64,000 nt of DNA from Massilia agilis (GCF_024756255.1 NZ_JANUHB010000002.1:992001-1056000), one strand, 5' to 3'. Shown: positions 45,401-54,551, counted from the stretch's first letter. Notes: generated by a model from the sequence alone, not told the origin. A program made the numbers and translations.

Positions 45401-46661
45401 TTTCGACCGCCAGCGCGTTGCCCGCCTGGTCGATCAGGCTGTTCCGGTTGTTCGGCTGGTGCCGGTACACCTGGGTGGTCACGCCGCTCGACGGGTCGTA
45501 CAGGTTGATGCCATCGTTGGTGGCCATCCAGAGCTTGCCGTCCGGCCCCGCCGCCAGCGCGCGCACCTTGTTGTCGCCCGGGGTCACCCTGGCGTCCGGC
45601 TCGCGCAGGATGCGCGCGAAACCGCCACTGCCCAGGTCCACGCGCGACACGCCGCCGTACCAGGTGCCGACCCAGAGCGTGCCCACACGGTCGCGATACA
45701 GCGCGGGCACGCGGTCGTCGGCCAGGCTGTGGCGGTCGGTGACCAGGTGCGGGTAGTGGGCAAAGCTGGAGCTGCGCCAGCGCCAGCGATACAGGCCGTG
45801 TTCGCGCGAACCGATCCACAGCATGCCGTCCTCGTCGCGGTACAGCGAGTCGATCTCGCCCGGCTTGAGTCCTTCGGCCGGCCCGAACAGATGGCGTTCG
45901 CCGCGCGGCGCCTGCGCCCAGCGCACCAGGCCGCCGGCGCTGCCGACCCACAGGCCATGGTCGCGGTCCAGCAGCAGCGCGTGGATCGTCTCGTAGGCGC
46001 GGCCGAACGGAGAGCGATAGTGTTCGAAGCTGGCGGCGCCGGGCGCCATGCTGTCCAACCCGGCCGCGGTGCCGACCCACAGCCGCCCGCCGGCGTCGAG
46101 CGCAAGCGCGTTGACCAGGTCGTCGGACAGGCTGGACGCGTCGCCCGGCACGCGGTGCCAGGTGTGGAACTTGCCGGTCGCCGGGTCGAAGTGCTGCAGG
46201 CCGTCGCCCGTGCCGAGCCACATGCCGCCCTTGCCGTCGTCAAGGATCTTCATGATGCGGCGGTTGGCGTTGCCCTGCCGCCCCGGCTCGCTCGGCGCAA
46301 AATGGGTGAAGCCCTGGGTCGCCGGGTCGAAGCGATCCAGGCCGCCGTCGGTGCCGACCCACAGCTGGCCCTTGCGGTCCACGAACAGCGCGCGCACGTA
46401 GTTGTGGGCGAGCGTGCGCGGGTCGCCAACCACGTTGCGGTAGTTGGTCATCCGGTAGCCGTCAAAGCGCGACAGGCCGGTCTGGGTGCCGAACCACATG
46501 AAACCGTCGGCGTCCTGCACGATCGCGAGCACCGATTCCTGCACCAGGCCGTCGTCGACCGACAGGTGCTCGAAGCGCAGCGTGGGCGCGGGCGCGGCAT
46601 GCGCGCTCGCGCCGAGCAAGACGGCCAGCGCCAGCAGAAGGAGGCGGGCAAGGGTTCTCAT
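42420..46661 (-). CDS. Two-component hybrid sensor kinase with periplasmic propeller, receiver and HPt domains
   Basis: A 1413-residue one-protein signalling system. A signal peptide (1-22, ASAHA) is followed by two seven-bladed propellers (about 40-690; repeats like [17 protein letters not shown] and [15 protein letters not shown]), a Y_Y_Y domain (about 710-785, [13 protein letters not shown]), a membrane helix (about 800-820), a coiled-coil, HisKA ([19 protein letters not shown], His about 911), HATPase_c ([12 protein letters not shown]), a receiver (Asp near 1195 in [13 protein letters not shown]) and an HPt ([12 protein letters not shown], about 1360). In this class the propeller often senses carbohydrates or metabolites. 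It overlaps the patatin gene as ATGA (46658-46661). Confidence 0.92.
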   Translation of the reverse strand: MRTLARLLLLALAVLLGASAHAAPAPTLRFEHLSVDDGLVQESVLAIVQDADGFMWFGTQTGLSRFDGYRMTNYRNVVGDPRTLAHNYVRALFVDRKGQLWVGTDGGLDRFDPATQGFTHFAPSEPGRQGNANRRIMKILDDGKGGMWLGTGDGLQHFDPATGKFHTWHRVPGDASSLSDDLVNALALDAGGRLWVGTAAGLDSMAPGAASFEHYRSPFGRAYETIHALLLDRDHGLWVGSAGGLVRWAQAPRGERHLFGPAEGLKPGEIDSLYRDEDGMLWIGSREHGLYRWRWRSSSFAHYPHLVTDRHSLADDRVPALYRDRVGTLWVGTWYGGVSRVDLGSGGFARILREPDARVTPGDNKVRALAAGPDGKLWMATNDGINLYDPSSGVTTQVYRHQPNNRNSLIDQAGNALAVEKNGVLWIGANTGVTRFDPATGRFTRHVLVPGNTNANTVRFMRTDREGILWISTTGGLHRLDPASGKLTTYRRDPSDPATLSDNTVRPVLEDSRGRFWVGSFGGLSLLDRATGKFRHFRHDDADPSTLSHDEVHYLLEDRKGNLWVGTAVGLNRMVEGKDGKISFVRYTSNEGLANDDVAAMLEDQDGRIWASTSIGLSCLDPATGAWRNYGAADGTTDGAYFDGSALAMPDGTLYFGGFNGMTAFNPREIHDNSIAPRAVITGFQIFNQPIAQVHPGLLSGPIEQAKRITLSAGESIFSLEFSALHFAAPQRNRFAYRLENFDQDWVSTDAGKRFATYTNLDPGYYVFRVRAANKDGVWSDTPASLEIIIEPPYWKTWWFRVLGVILLAGVTYGIILARLSGLRRQKELLERQVSARTEEIELQNRLLERQTQELREQEQQVRQNTHELAQANRALHENEERLRLAKQRAEDATRQKSEFLANMSHEMRTPLAGVIGMLGFALRDAQLKDATREQIVRGQANAQSLLSIINDLLDFSKIEAGKLTIENIDFALDATIENVVSLFEEQAAVCGVDFAIELAPGLPRFVVGDPTRLRQVLVNLVGNAFKFTNEGMVRLCVERRLEDQVADAQGRNMIRFSVQDTGIGIAAEALPRIFQKFEQADSTTTRRYGGTGLGLAICRQLVQLMGGWISVESTEGEGSTFTFVLPLADGVRPPQEPRAPRAPHTHKLKVLCAEDFPTNQIIIRTMLEELGHEVDIAENGRQALDACTRKRYDLILMDGRMPEMDGITAARLIRAGGEPGSPVLDPQVMIVALTANASEEDRSRYLASGMDGFLSKPIDEDSLHAKLTRAIGVQLARGIALEPLSPAAAKPPSTAELDAMFGVFTGPAPLAEAAGHGPKGGGDLRERVRAAFAADLPRRRGELNDALARRDGEACALLLHGLRGSAAYLGEIALNQLCAELEAAADNGDWTALDAALPQLAEMLDAFAGACT

Positions 46662-47827
46662 GGTGCGAAGAAGGCCAGCACGTCGTCGCGCCGGGCAAAG
46701 GTGTCGCGCCGGCCAAGTTCGACCAGTTCGCGGGTGTAGCTGCGTTCGAACAGCAGGTAGGACGACAGCGCCGAGCCGCGCGCCTCGGTCGCGCCGATCC
46801 CGGACAGCAGCGTGCGGACCGGTCCCGGCAAGCTTTTGGTGTGGCGCGCGGCGATGTCGTCCAGCCGTTCCGATGGCGCGATCACCAGCAGGCGCACCTG
46901 GCGCAGCGGCGTCTTCTGGTGATGCTCGCGCGGCACCATCGACAGGGTCTGGTTGATGCGGTTCAGGCGCTCGACGTCCACCGCCAGGCTGTCGAGGAAA
47001 ATCGAGGACAGCGCGTGGCCGGCAATCTGCGCCAGGCTCGGGTAGCGCGTCGATGGCGCGGTCGCGCGCGGCGCCTCGCTCATGCGGCCGGCGCCGACCA
47101 CCAGCACGCGCGAGGCGCCCAGGTGGATCGCCGGCGATATCGGCGCCAGCTGGCGCATCGAGCCGTCGCCGCAGTATTCAAGGCGCCCCGCCAGGTACAG
47201 CGGCACGGCCGGGAATACGAACGGGATCGCGGACGACGCCAGCAGGTGCTCGACGCCGATCTGGTCGGCCAGCGCCACGCGCTGGCTGCGCTGCCACGGC
47301 GCGATCTCGGCCGCGCTCTGGTAGAAGGTGATGTGGTGGCCCAGCGTGTACGACGAGGCGGTGACGGCGAGCGCGTGCAGGCGGCCGGAGGCCAGCGCCG
47401 CGTCCAGCCGCGGCAGGTCGAGCATGCGGTGCAGCAGCCCCACCAGCGGCGTGTTGTCGAGCAGGGAACTGGGCGGGGCGGCGTGCCACTTGCGCAGCAT
47501 CCAGCCGAACGACAGCAGCGACAGCCAGCGCGCGCCGGAGCGCAGCACGCCCAGCGGGTCGGCGCGGTACACCTGGTCGGCCGTCACGTTCAGCCACACC
47601 TCGAGCAGCTTGCCAACGCCCTCGGCGAAATCGTCCGCGCGGCAGGCCAGCGCAGTGGCATTGAGCGCGCCGGCCGAGGTGCCGCAGACGATGTCGAACG
47701 GGTTGTGCGCGGCCTTGCGGCCCGCGTCGGCCAGGATGCTGCCCACCGCATCCAGCACCCCGGCCTGGTAGGCGGCGCGCGCGCCGCCACCGGTCAGGAT
47801 CAACCCGGTCTTTTGTTCGATTTCCAT
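46658..47827 (-). CDS. Patatin-like phospholipase
   Basis: A 389-residue cytoplasmic lipase-like protein with no signal peptide. The oxyanion loop [17 protein letters not shown] is at residue 9, the serine hydrolase motif GTSAGALNA at about 50, and the aspartate of the dyad in [15 protein letters not shown] at about 220. Family members cleave fatty acids from membrane lipids. It is upstream of and translationally coupled to the hybrid kinase, an unusual pairing that suggests shared regulation. It starts at ATG 47827. Confidence 0.9.
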   Translation of the reverse strand: MEIEQKTGLILTGGGARAAYQAGVLDAVGSILADAGRKAAHNPFDIVCGTSAGALNATALACRADDFAEGVGKLLEVWLNVTADQVYRADPLGVLRSGARWLSLLSFGWMLRKWHAAPPSSLLDNTPLVGLLHRMLDLPRLDAALASGRLHALAVTASSYTLGHHITFYQSAAEIAPWQRSQRVALADQIGVEHLLASSAIPFVFPAVPLYLAGRLEYCGDGSMRQLAPISPAIHLGASRVLVVGAGRMSEAPRATAPSTRYPSLAQIAGHALSSIFLDSLAVDVERLNRINQTLSMVPREHHQKTPLRQVRLLVIAPSERLDDIAARHTKSLPGPVRTLLSGIGATEARGSALSSYLLFERSYTRELVELGRRDTFARRDDVLAFFAP

Positions 47828-47870
47828 CCAACAAGATTAGCAAAGTCTGCTGCTCTTGGGGGAGGAAATT

Positions 47871-47905
47871 GTCCCCGCAGGGGACATCCCCGCGCAGGCG
47901 GGGAT
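47871..47905. repeat. REP-like double hairpin
   Basis: Two adjacent hairpins: GTCCCC-GCA-GGGGAC at 47871-47884 (6-bp stems) and ATCCCCGC-GCAG-GCGGGGAT at 47886-47905 (8-bp stems). They sit between ggt and the patatin gene. The second matches the REP pair at 59683-59783, so they belong to one family. Confidence 0.65.
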
Positions 47906-47920
47906 CCAGGGTTACACCTT

Positions 47921-49696
47921 TTAATCCCCCTTGGCGATGCCTTCGCGGCGCGGATCGGCGCCCCCATACCACAGCGGCACGCCGTGCACGTCGATGCGCT
48001 CGATGCCGTGCAGGCCCGAATTCTGCTCGGTGATGCGGATTGCATGGCCTTTGGCCTTCAGCGCCTCGATCTCGGCGGCCGGAAAACGCCCCGCTTCCAG
48101 CTCGGTCGGGCCGTTGCGGCTGCCGAAGTTGGGCAGCGAGATCGCCTGCTGCACGTTCAGGCCCCAGTCGAGGGTCCCGACCAGCACCTTGGCCACGTAG
48201 TTGATGATCGCCGGGCCGCCGGGCGAGCCCACGGTGAGCACCAGCTTGCCGGTCTTCTTGTCGAACACCACGGTGGGCGACATGGCGCTCCTTGGCCGCT
48301 TGCCCGCTTCGACGCGGTTGGCGATCGGGCCGTTGGCGTCGCGCGAGTCGAACGAGAAGTCGGTCAGCTGGTTGTTGAGGATGAAGCCATCGACCATCTG
48401 GCGCGAGCCGAAGGCGTCTTCGACGGTGGTGGTCATCGCAAGGCCCGCGCCGTACTGGTCCACCACCGACATGTGCGAAGTCGAATGTGCCTCGATCGAG
48501 TTGTCCGTGCCCCAGGCCACGTCCATGCCGGGCGGGTGGCCGGCCGGGGCGACGCCCATCGACTTTTCGCCCACCAGCGCGGCGCGCTGGGCCAGGTAGG
48601 TCTTGTCCAGCAGGCTTGGGATACCGCGCCCCGGCAGCGGCACGAAGTCGGTGTCGGCGGCGTAGCGGTCGCGGTCGGCGTAGGCCAGACGGCCCACTTC
48701 CGAGAACACGTGCACGGCATCCACGCCCGGCACGCCGTTCACCGGCGCCAGCGCCTTCATGTTCTTCGTCTCGAACATGCCCAGCATCTGCGCCACCGCG
48801 ATACCGCCGGAGGACGGCGGCGGCATGCCGCACACCGTCCACACGCGGTAGTCGTTGCACACCGGCTCACGCACCTTGGGGCGGTAGCTGGCGATGTCCT
48901 GCGCGGTCAACAGGCCCGGGTTGGTCGGGTGCGCATGCACCTTGGCGTCGATGTCGCGCGCAATGTGGCCGTTATAGAAGGCGTCGGCACCGCCGTCGGC
49001 GATCTCGCGCAGCGTGCTGGCCAGCTTGGGGTTCTTGAGGATGTGCCCGACCGGCCAGGGCTGGCCGGCCGCATCGTAGAAGTAGGCGCGCGCATCCGGG
49101 TCCTTGCGGATGTACGGGTCAAGCGCCAGCAGGCGGTGCAGGCGCTCGCTCACCGCAAAGCCGTTCGCGGCAAGATCGATCGCGGGCTGGAACAGCGTCT
49201 TCCACGGCAGCTTGCCGTGCTGTTTGTGGGCCAGTTCGAGCATGCGCAGCACGCCCGGCGCACCGGTCGAGCGGCCGCCGACGATGCCTTCGGTGCGCGA
49301 CATTGGTCTACCGTCCGGGCGCTGGAACAGGTGTTCGTCAGCTTTGGACGGCGCGGTCTCGCGGCCGTCGAAGGCCTGCACCTTCTTGCCGTCGTAGTAG
49401 ACGAGGAAGGCGCCGCCGCCGATGCCGGAGGACTGCGGCTCGACCAGGGTCAGCACCATCTGCGTGGCGATGGCCGCATCGATCGCGGTGCCGCCTTTTT
49501 TCAGCATCTGGTAGCCTGCGTCCACCGCGAGCGGGTTGGCGGCCGCCACCATGTACTTGCTCGCCGGCCACCCTGCCTTCTCCTGGTAGCCGGTCGCCGC
49601 TTCGGGCGCCCGCTGCAAGGTGTCTTGTGAATAGGCCGGGGCGAGGAAGGCACCGCCAAGGGCGGCAACAAGCGCGAGCAGTCTGAACTTTGACAC
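47921..49696 (-). CDS. ggt: Gamma-glutamyltransferase
   Basis: A 591-residue periplasmic enzyme that cleaves glutathione and transfers its glutamyl group. The signal peptide spans about 1-23 (VSKFRLLALVAALGG, ending AYSQDT). GIGGGAFLVYYDGKK and GRETAP are substrate-binding, and the self-cleavage/nucleophile Thr406 lies in AHSTSHMSVVD, followed by GSPGGPAIIN. The start is a GTG at 49696 with GGAG seven bases upstream; an ATG at 49774 would add a non-signal extension. The gene ends 15 bp from a REP hairpin. It stands alone. Confidence 0.93.
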   Translation of the reverse strand: MSKFRLLALVAALGGAFLAPAYSQDTLQRAPEAATGYQEKAGWPASKYMVAAANPLAVDAGYQMLKKGGTAIDAAIATQMVLTLVEPQSSGIGGGAFLVYYDGKKVQAFDGRETAPSKADEHLFQRPDGRPMSRTEGIVGGRSTGAPGVLRMLELAHKQHGKLPWKTLFQPAIDLAANGFAVSERLHRLLALDPYIRKDPDARAYFYDAAGQPWPVGHILKNPKLASTLREIADGGADAFYNGHIARDIDAKVHAHPTNPGLLTAQDIASYRPKVREPVCNDYRVWTVCGMPPPSSGGIAVAQMLGMFETKNMKALAPVNGVPGVDAVHVFSEVGRLAYADRDRYAADTDFVPLPGRGIPSLLDKTYLAQRAALVGEKSMGVAPAGHPPGMDVAWGTDNSIEAHSTSHMSVVDQYGAGLAMTTTVEDAFGSRQMVDGFILNNQLTDFSFDSRDANGPIANRVEAGKRPRSAMSPTVVFDKKTGKLVLTVGSPGGPAIINYVAKVLVGTLDWGLNVQQAISLPNFGSRNGPTELEAGRFPAAEIEALKAKGHAIRITEQNSGLHGIERIDVHGVPLWYGGADPRREGIAKGD

Positions 49697-49792
49697 AAGG
49701 ATCTCCACAATCAAAAAAGGGCGCGCGGCCTGCGCCGGGCGCCCGATACCATGTGGCATCCTACAACAAATCAAAGTGTCAATACGGCATCT

Positions 49793-50551
49793 TTATTTCG
49801 GCTGCATGCGGATCGCGCCGTCCAGGCGGATCGTCTCGCCGTTGAGCATGACGTTTTCGATGATGCTCTTGGCCAGTTGGGCGTACTCGGCCGGCATGCC
49901 AAGGCGCGGGGGGAACGGCACCATTTTGCCCAGCGAATCGCGCACTTCCTGCGGCATGCCCATCAGCATCGGGGTCTCGAAGATGCCCGGAGCGATGGTC
50001 ATCACGCGGATGCCGTTGCGCGACAGGTCGCGCGCCATCGGCAGGGTCATGCCTGCCACGGCAGCCTTGGATGCGCCGTAGGCCGCCTGGCCGATCTGGC
50101 CGTCGAATGCCGCCACCGAGGCGGTATTGATGATGACGCCGCGCTCGCCGGTGTCCACCGCATCGGTCTTGCTCATCGCGTCGGCGGCCAGGCGGCACAT
50201 GTTGAAGGTGCCGACCAGGTTGATGTTCACGGTGCGCTGGAACACGTCCAGCGGGTGCGGGCCATCCTTGCCGACCGTTTTGACCGCGGGCGCCACGCCG
50301 GCGCAGTTGACCAGGCCGCGCAGCGTGCCCAGCGCCAGCGCTGCGTCGACCACGGCCTTGCCGTCGGCTTCCGAGGTCACGTCGCACTTGACGAATTTGC
50401 CGCCCAGTTCCTTGGCCAGCGCTTCGCCCGCCTCGACCTGCACGTCGGCCAGCACGACCTTGCCGCCGGCAGCCACCAGCATGCGCGCGGTAGCGGCGCC
50501 GAGACCGGACGCGCCGCCGGTGACGATGAACACGTTGCTCTGAATTTGCAT
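49793..50551 (-). CDS. 3-hydroxyacyl-CoA dehydrogenase type 2-like SDR
   Basis: A 252-residue classical short-chain dehydrogenase. The NAD site is [17 protein letters not shown], the active site contains NTASVAAF with the [11 protein letters not shown]yr/Lys pair, and RGVIINTAS and [13 protein letters not shown] are typical of the type-2 3-hydroxyacyl-CoA dehydrogenase subgroup (fatty acid or isoleucine degradation, oxidises 3-hydroxy-2-methylbutyryl-CoA). Start ATG 50551 follows AAGGGG six bases before it; ATG 50575 is weaker. A palindromic operator lies 28 bp upstream, arguing for a LiuR-like control. Confidence 0.9.
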   Translation of the reverse strand: MQIQSNVFIVTGGASGLGAATARMLVAAGGKVVLADVQVEAGEALAKELGGKFVKCDVTSEADGKAVVDAALALGTLRGLVNCAGVAPAVKTVGKDGPHPLDVFQRTVNINLVGTFNMCRLAADAMSKTDAVDTGERGVIINTASVAAFDGQIGQAAYGASKAAVAGMTLPMARDLSRNGIRVMTIAPGIFETPMLMGMPQEVRDSLGKMVPFPPRLGMPAEYAQLAKSIIENVMLNGETIRLDGAIRMQPK

Positions 50552-50578
50552 GGTTTTCCCCTTTTGAGTTTGCATTTA

Positions 50579-50594
50579 ACGTTTACGTAAACGT
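50579..50594 (-). promoter_or_regulatory. LiuR-like palindromic operator upstream of the dehydrogenase
   Basis: ACGTTTACGTAAACGT is a perfect 16-bp palindrome, extending to 22 bp (50576-50597) with one mismatch. It resembles the LiuR (MerR family) operator class that controls branched-chain amino acid and acyl-CoA degradation in proteobacteria. It lies 28 bp upstream of the SDR start. No liuR gene is present here. Confidence 0.6.
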
Positions 50595-50643
50595 CAACCT
50601 CAACGATTGTAGCGAACTTTTGAAGGAAAAAACCACGACCAGG

Positions 50644-51177
50644 TTAAAAGCATTGCATTGTCGTGCCATTCCGGTTGCACAGCCGGCCCTTGCTGTCGAG
50701 GGCGGCGTTGCCCACGCCGGTCTGGTAGCTGTTGCCGGACGCGTCCGTGCACTGGTTGCCGATGCAGGTGTTGATCGGGGCCGGTGGCGGCAGGTTGGCC
50801 GGCATCGGCGTTTGCGGCGCAGCCGGATGCAGCACCGGGCCATACGCTTGCGGCGCGGTGGGCGCGGGCATGCTGCCGATGATGGCGGGAACGGCGCGGC
50901 GCTTCGGCGGCGGCTTCTTGCCATCCTTGCGCGGCGCCATGTCTTGCGGCTGGTCCTGCGGCTGGCCCTTCACCGGTTGCTCGCCGCTCTTGCGCTGCGG
51001 CTGCTGCGCGGCATTGCCGGCCTGCTCTTCCTGGGCCTGGGGCGTGCCGTCGCGCTGTTCCTTCGCGGTCTTCGCGGCCTGCGCCGCCTCGTGCGACTGT
51101 TGGGCAGCCGCCCCGCCGGCGGCCAGTGCGGCCAGCAGCGCCAGCAGCCCGGCCAGGGGTCGTGCAAGCTGTTTCAT
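50644..51177 (-). CDS. Exported Pro/Gln-rich protein of unknown function
   Basis: A 177-residue protein. A signal peptide of about 25 residues (MKQLARPLAGLLALLAALAA) is followed by a low-complexity stretch rich in Gln, Ala, Pro and Lys (to about residue 100), then a short conserved-looking end with two cysteines per group (NTCIGNQCTDASGNSYQTG and GRLCNRNGTTMQCF), likely disulfide-linked in the periplasm. ATG 51177 with GAGGTG four bases before is preferred over ATG 51189. Function is not known. It reads divergently from the CoA-transferase gene. Confidence 0.7.
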   Translation of the reverse strand: MKQLARPLAGLLALLAALAAGGAAAQQSHEAAQAAKTAKEQRDGTPQAQEEQAGNAAQQPQRKSGEQPVKGQPQDQPQDMAPRKDGKKPPPKRRAVPAIIGSMPAPTAPQAYGPVLHPAAPQTPMPANLPPPAPINTCIGNQCTDASGNSYQTGVGNAALDSKGRLCNRNGTTMQCF

Positions 51178-51339
51178 GTGCCACCTCATGCGAATCGGTT
51201 AGAACAGGCACATTATCCGCTGGCGGGCAGCCGTCAAGCGCACGCGAGCATTGCAATGGCCGCGCTAACGTGTTGTCATCTACGCGTCAGCTTCGCACGC
51301 TAACCTCTCGGGATCGAATTATAAAAGTCAGGAGACACA

Positions 51340-52638
51340 ATGCAGACTGCTCAAGAACTCTACCAGTCCAAACGCGGCACCGCGCGCGACGCGCTCAACC
51401 ACCTGCGCGACGGCGACATGATCATCGTGCCGACCGGCGTCGGCGAGCCGCCTGCGCTGCTGACGGCCCTGTCGGAAGAACGCCGGCGCTTCAACGACAT
51501 CAAGGTGTCGCAGATCCTGGCCATGCGCAAGTACGGCTACTTTGACCCGGAGACCGCGCACCATGTGCGCCACTCGGCCCTGTTCCTGGGCGGCGCCTCG
51601 CGCGCGGGCGGCCAGGCCGGCTGGTGCGAATACATCCCCAACTATTTTTCCGAGATCCCGACCCTGATCCAGCGCGGCCTGATGCCGTCCGACGTGGTGT
51701 TCGCGATGGCTTCGCCGATGAGCCCGCACGGCTTCTTCTCGCTGAGCCTGGGCTGCGACTACACGATGGCCGCGGTGGCCAAGGCACGCGTGGTGGTGCT
51801 GGAGGTGAACCCCAACGTGCCGTTCGCGCACGGCCAGTGCCATGTGCACGTGTCGCAGGTGACTGCGCTGGTCGAGACCGAGGACCCGATCATGGAGGTG
51901 GGCCTGCCCACCATCGGCCCGGTGCAGGAAGCGATCGGCAAATACGTGGCGGACATGATCGAGGACGGTTCGACGCTGCAGATCGGCTACGGCGGCATTC
52001 CCGACGCGGTGGTGATGCAGCTGACCAACAAGCGCGACCTGGGCGTGCACACCGAGATGATCGGCGACGGCATCCTCAAGCTGGTCGAATGCGGCGCGAT
52101 CAACAACACCAAGAAAACGCTGGTGCCGGGCAAGATGGTGGCGACGTTTGCGCTGGGCTCGCGCAAGCTGTACGAGTTCATGCACAACAACCCGATGATC
52201 GAAATGCATCCGTCGGACTTCACCAACGACCCCTACATCGCGGGCCAGAACGACAAGCTGGTATCGATCAACGCCAGCCTGCAGGTGGACCTGCTGGGCC
52301 AGTGCGGCAGCGAGAGCATCGGTCACCTGCCCTACTCCGGCACCGGCGGCCAGGTCGATTTCGTGCGCGCGGCCAACCGTTCGCGCGGCGGCAAGTCGTT
52401 CATCGTGCTGCCGTCCACCGCCAAGGATGGCGCGATCTCGCGCATCGTGCCTTCGCTCACGGCCGGCACGCATTGCACGACCAGCAAGAACGACGTCAAC
52501 TACGTGGTGACCGAATACGGCGTGGCCCAGCTGCGCGGCAAGTCGGCACGCGAGCGCGCCAACGCGCTGATCGCGATTGCGCATCCGGATTTCCGCGGCT
52601 GGCTGCGCGAGGAAGCGCAAAAAATGTGCATGCTCTGA
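51340..52638 (+). CDS. Acetyl-CoA hydrolase/transferase family protein (4-hydroxybutyrate CoA-transferase-like)
   Basis: A 432-residue cytoplasmic class I-like CoA-transferase or hydrolase. It contains GDMIIVPTGVGEP, ASPMSPHGFFSLSLGCDYT and IGYGGIPDAV, and the family's catalytic glutamate lies in VHTEMIGDGI. The C-terminus has GGQVDFVRAANRSRGGKS and YVVTEYGVAQLRGKSARERA. It moves CoA between short-chain acids, such as acetate and 4-hydroxybutyrate. Start ATG 51340 has CAGGAGA seven bases upstream. Its end is followed by a GTAGGGTGGGC inverted repeat. Confidence 0.88.
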   Translation: MQTAQELYQSKRGTARDALNHLRDGDMIIVPTGVGEPPALLTALSEERRRFNDIKVSQILAMRKYGYFDPETAHHVRHSALFLGGASRAGGQAGWCEYIPNYFSEIPTLIQRGLMPSDVVFAMASPMSPHGFFSLSLGCDYTMAAVAKARVVVLEVNPNVPFAHGQCHVHVSQVTALVETEDPIMEVGLPTIGPVQEAIGKYVADMIEDGSTLQIGYGGIPDAVVMQLTNKRDLGVHTEMIGDGILKLVECGAINNTKKTLVPGKMVATFALGSRKLYEFMHNNPMIEMHPSDFTNDPYIAGQNDKLVSINASLQVDLLGQCGSESIGHLPYSGTGGQVDFVRAANRSRGGKSFIVLPSTAKDGAISRIVPSLTAGTHCTTSKNDVNYVVTEYGVAQLRGKSARERANALIAIAHPDFRGWLREEAQKMCML

Positions 52639-52652
52639 ACCGGAAATTATCC

Positions 52653-52736
52653 GTAGGGTGGGCAGGTTTCCTGCCCACGCGTCCAGCCAGAGCACGCTTG
52701 GCCTGAACGCGTGGGCAGACAAGCTGCCCACCCTAC
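52653..52736. repeat. GTAGGGTGGGC inverted-repeat element, copy 1
   Basis: An 84-bp element with outer arms GTAGGGTGGGCAG and CTGCCCACCCTAC (13 bp, perfect) and inner arms CCCACGCGT and ACGCGTGGG. It fills the gap between the converging CoA-transferase and hemerythrin genes; its stem could act as a bidirectional terminator. The same ends occur at 54329 and 54420. Confidence 0.8.
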
Positions 52737-53459
52737 TCAGCTTGCGTCCCGGCGCCCCTTGCTGGTCGGCGGCGGCGCAATCGTGAACGAGGCCAGGTCG
52801 GCCAGTCCCATTTCCCCTTCCAGCTCGGCAATATGCTTGAGCGCGTCCTCGAACCCATCGTGCCCGAACACCTGCTGTTCGATGCGTTCGAACCGCTCAC
52901 CCATTTCCTTGAACGCCGACGCGGACAGCGAATCCTTCCAGGCCGTGAACACCTCGGTATCCTCGCGCGCGGCGTGGTGCGCGTACATGATGGCAAAGTC
53001 GTGCAGCGCGCGCCCGAGCGGCCGGCCCGCCAGCGGATCGATGCGTCCGCGCCGCGTGGTGTCGATGACATAGGCGGTCAGCTCGCGGCCGCGTTCATGC
53101 TGCTGTTGGAGCACATCCGGCAGCCGGGCCGCCTGCCCTTTCAGCTTGCGCACGGCGGGGAAGATGATTTGCTCTTCCAGGCGGCGCTCGTGGTAGTCCT
53201 CGCCAAACGAACGGAACAGCGTGGCGGTGCGCGCCAGCACGGTTGCCGGCACCGGCCCTTTTTGCTGCAGCAGCCGCTCGGACGCGGCCTCGTAGATGAG
53301 GAGCGCGCGCCGCAGTACCCCGTGCTCGCGCATCAGGTCTTCGGTGGCGGAAACCTGCTTGCCGCCTTCTTCCGCTCGCGCGGCCGCCGGGACGTACAAG
53401 GCCGCCACCGCGCCGCCAGCCTGCGCTGCCGTGCGGATAAACTCACGCCGGTTCGCCAT
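52737..53459 (-). CDS. Exported hemerythrin-domain protein (Tat signal)
   Basis: A 240-residue protein. The N-terminus NRREFIRTAAQAGGAVAALY has a twin-arginine signal. The mature part is a four-helix bundle of the hemerythrin HHE type: LMREHGVLRRALLIYE, DYHERRLEEQIIFPAV, QQQHERGRELTAYV and FAIMYAHHAAREDTEVF supply His and Glu ligands for a di-iron site. It probably binds oxygen or nitric oxide, or senses redox, in the periplasm. The ATG at 53459 lies behind GGAGGCGGTG; the longer frame to 53504 is not needed. Confidence 0.85.
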   Translation of the reverse strand: MANRREFIRTAAQAGGAVAALYVPAAARAEEGGKQVSATEDLMREHGVLRRALLIYEAASERLLQQKGPVPATVLARTATLFRSFGEDYHERRLEEQIIFPAVRKLKGQAARLPDVLQQQHERGRELTAYVIDTTRRGRIDPLAGRPLGRALHDFAIMYAHHAAREDTEVFTAWKDSLSASAFKEMGERFERIEQQVFGHDGFEDALKHIAELEGEMGLADLASFTIAPPPTSKGRRDAS

Positions 53460-53519
53460 CACCGCCTCCTTTCTCCACGAAAGGGACTGTACAGCGAACG
53501 GCAAAAAGGCAGCGCCCGC

Positions 53520-53714
53520 CTACTCGGGCGGACGGCCCTCGTGCATCGCCCCCTTGAGCTGCTGGCGCAGCTGCGGCGTGTCCTCGTGCCCGTGCACCTT
53601 CACGGCGTGCTGGGCGGCCACGTCGAGCAGTTCGCTTTCGCTGTCGGCGGCGATGGTGACGCTGCACTTCTTCTCGCTCGGAAACTCGCGGCAGTCGATG
53701 TATTTGCGTGCCAT
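53520..53714 (-). CDS. DUF1059 small protein
   Basis: A 64-residue protein: YIDCREFPSEKKCSVTIAA followed by DVAAQHAVKVHGHE, the pattern of DUF1059. It has no signal or membrane segment, and lies between the hemerythrin and the DsbA-like gene. Members of this family are small and of unknown function. Start ATG 53714 follows AGGAGGGC. Confidence 0.85.
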   Translation of the reverse strand: MARKYIDCREFPSEKKCSVTIAADSESELLDVAAQHAVKVHGHEDTPQLRQQLKGAMHEGRPPE

Positions 53715-53791
53715 GATGCCCTCCTGTCAGGCCGGTTCCGCAAGCGCAGTATAGGTCCGGGCGGCGCGACTTCAAGCATCCGGGAGAAACG

Positions 53792-54322
53792 ATGAACGAA
53801 GCAGTGACAATCGACGAGCACGATCACCTGCGCGGCCCACGCGACGCGCAAGTCGTGATCGTGGAGTACGGCGACTTCCAGTGCCCGTTCACCGCGCGCG
53901 CGTACGCGGCGCTGGATGACCTGGGCGAGCGCTTAGGCGACGACCTGTGCCTGGCCTACCGGCACTTCCCGCTGCCCAAGCATCCGTTCGCCGAACTGGC
54001 GGCGGAGGCGGCCGAAGCGGCGGCGGCGCAGGGCAAGTTCTGGGAGATGCACGACGCGCTGTTCGAGCACCAGGACAGGATCAACCCGGAAACGCTGGTC
54101 GTGCTGGCCGAGAGCATCGACCTGGACATCAACCGCTTTCGCGACGAGATGCTGGCGCGGCATTACCGGCCGCGGGTGCTGGGCGATGCGGCGCGCGCGC
54201 GGCGCGAAGGCGTGGACCAGACGCCGACCCTGTTCATCAACGGGGAACGCTACCGTGGGGACTCGGACGAGCTGTCGCTGGCCAAAGGGATCGAGCAGGC
54301 GCTGGCGCGCAGGCGCGGGTGA
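53792..54322 (+). CDS. DsbA-family thioredoxin-fold protein with CPFT active-site motif
   Basis: A 176-residue protein of the DsbA/FrnE-like thioredoxin fold. VVIVEYGDFQCPFTARAY is the active-site region; the first cysteine is present, but the CxxC partner is replaced by Thr (CPFT). YRHFPLPKHPFAELAAEAAEAA, KFWEMHDALFEHQ and the cis-proline TPTLFINGERYRG follow. No signal peptide is visible, so it acts in the cytoplasm or is a monothiol form. Start ATG 53792 has GGGAGAAACG upstream. It is a single gene ending at two repeat elements. Confidence 0.85.
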   Translation: MNEAVTIDEHDHLRGPRDAQVVIVEYGDFQCPFTARAYAALDDLGERLGDDLCLAYRHFPLPKHPFAELAAEAAEAAAAQGKFWEMHDALFEHQDRINPETLVVLAESIDLDINRFRDEMLARHYRPRVLGDAARARREGVDQTPTLFINGERYRGDSDELSLAKGIEQALARRRG

Positions 54323-54328
54323 GCATTC

Positions 54329-54404
54329 GTAGGGTGGGCACTCGTGCCCACGCGGGCGCACATGGCGCCGCGTATCACCGCGTGGGCACTTGTGCCCACC
54401 CTAC
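54329..54404. repeat. GTAGGGTGGGC inverted-repeat element, copy 2
   Basis: A 76-bp copy with arms GTAGGGTGGGCAC and GTGCCCACCCTAC. It lies seven bases after the DsbA-like gene and 15 bases before copy 3. Confidence 0.8.
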
Positions 54405-54419
54405 AGGCCTGATGCGCAG

Positions 54420-54535
54420 GTAGGGTGGGCGGGTTTCCCGCCCACGCGTTCAGCCAGTGCGTGCCCGGCCACGGCCAAGGCAGCGGCAGCGCCCCTGCCG
54501 GCTGAACGCGTGGGCAGCGAAGCTGCCCACCCTAC
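54420..54535. repeat. GTAGGGTGGGC inverted-repeat element, copy 3
   Basis: A 116-bp copy with arms GTAGGGTGGGC and GCCCACCCTAC and inner CCCACGCGTTCAGCC paired to GGCTGAACGCGTGGG. It ends 17 bp before the hppA stop. The inner arms match copy 1 in part. Together copies 2 and 3 fill the 3' ends of converging genes. Confidence 0.8.
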
Positions 54536-54551
54536 GCACTCCCGCGGCAGC

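Noticed and set aside
42579-46739. Long plus-strand open frame (1386 codons) opposite the hybrid kinase
   Set aside because: It is a GC-rich shadow: His/Arg/Gln/Ala repeats without domain motifs, exactly antisense to a well-supported kinase.
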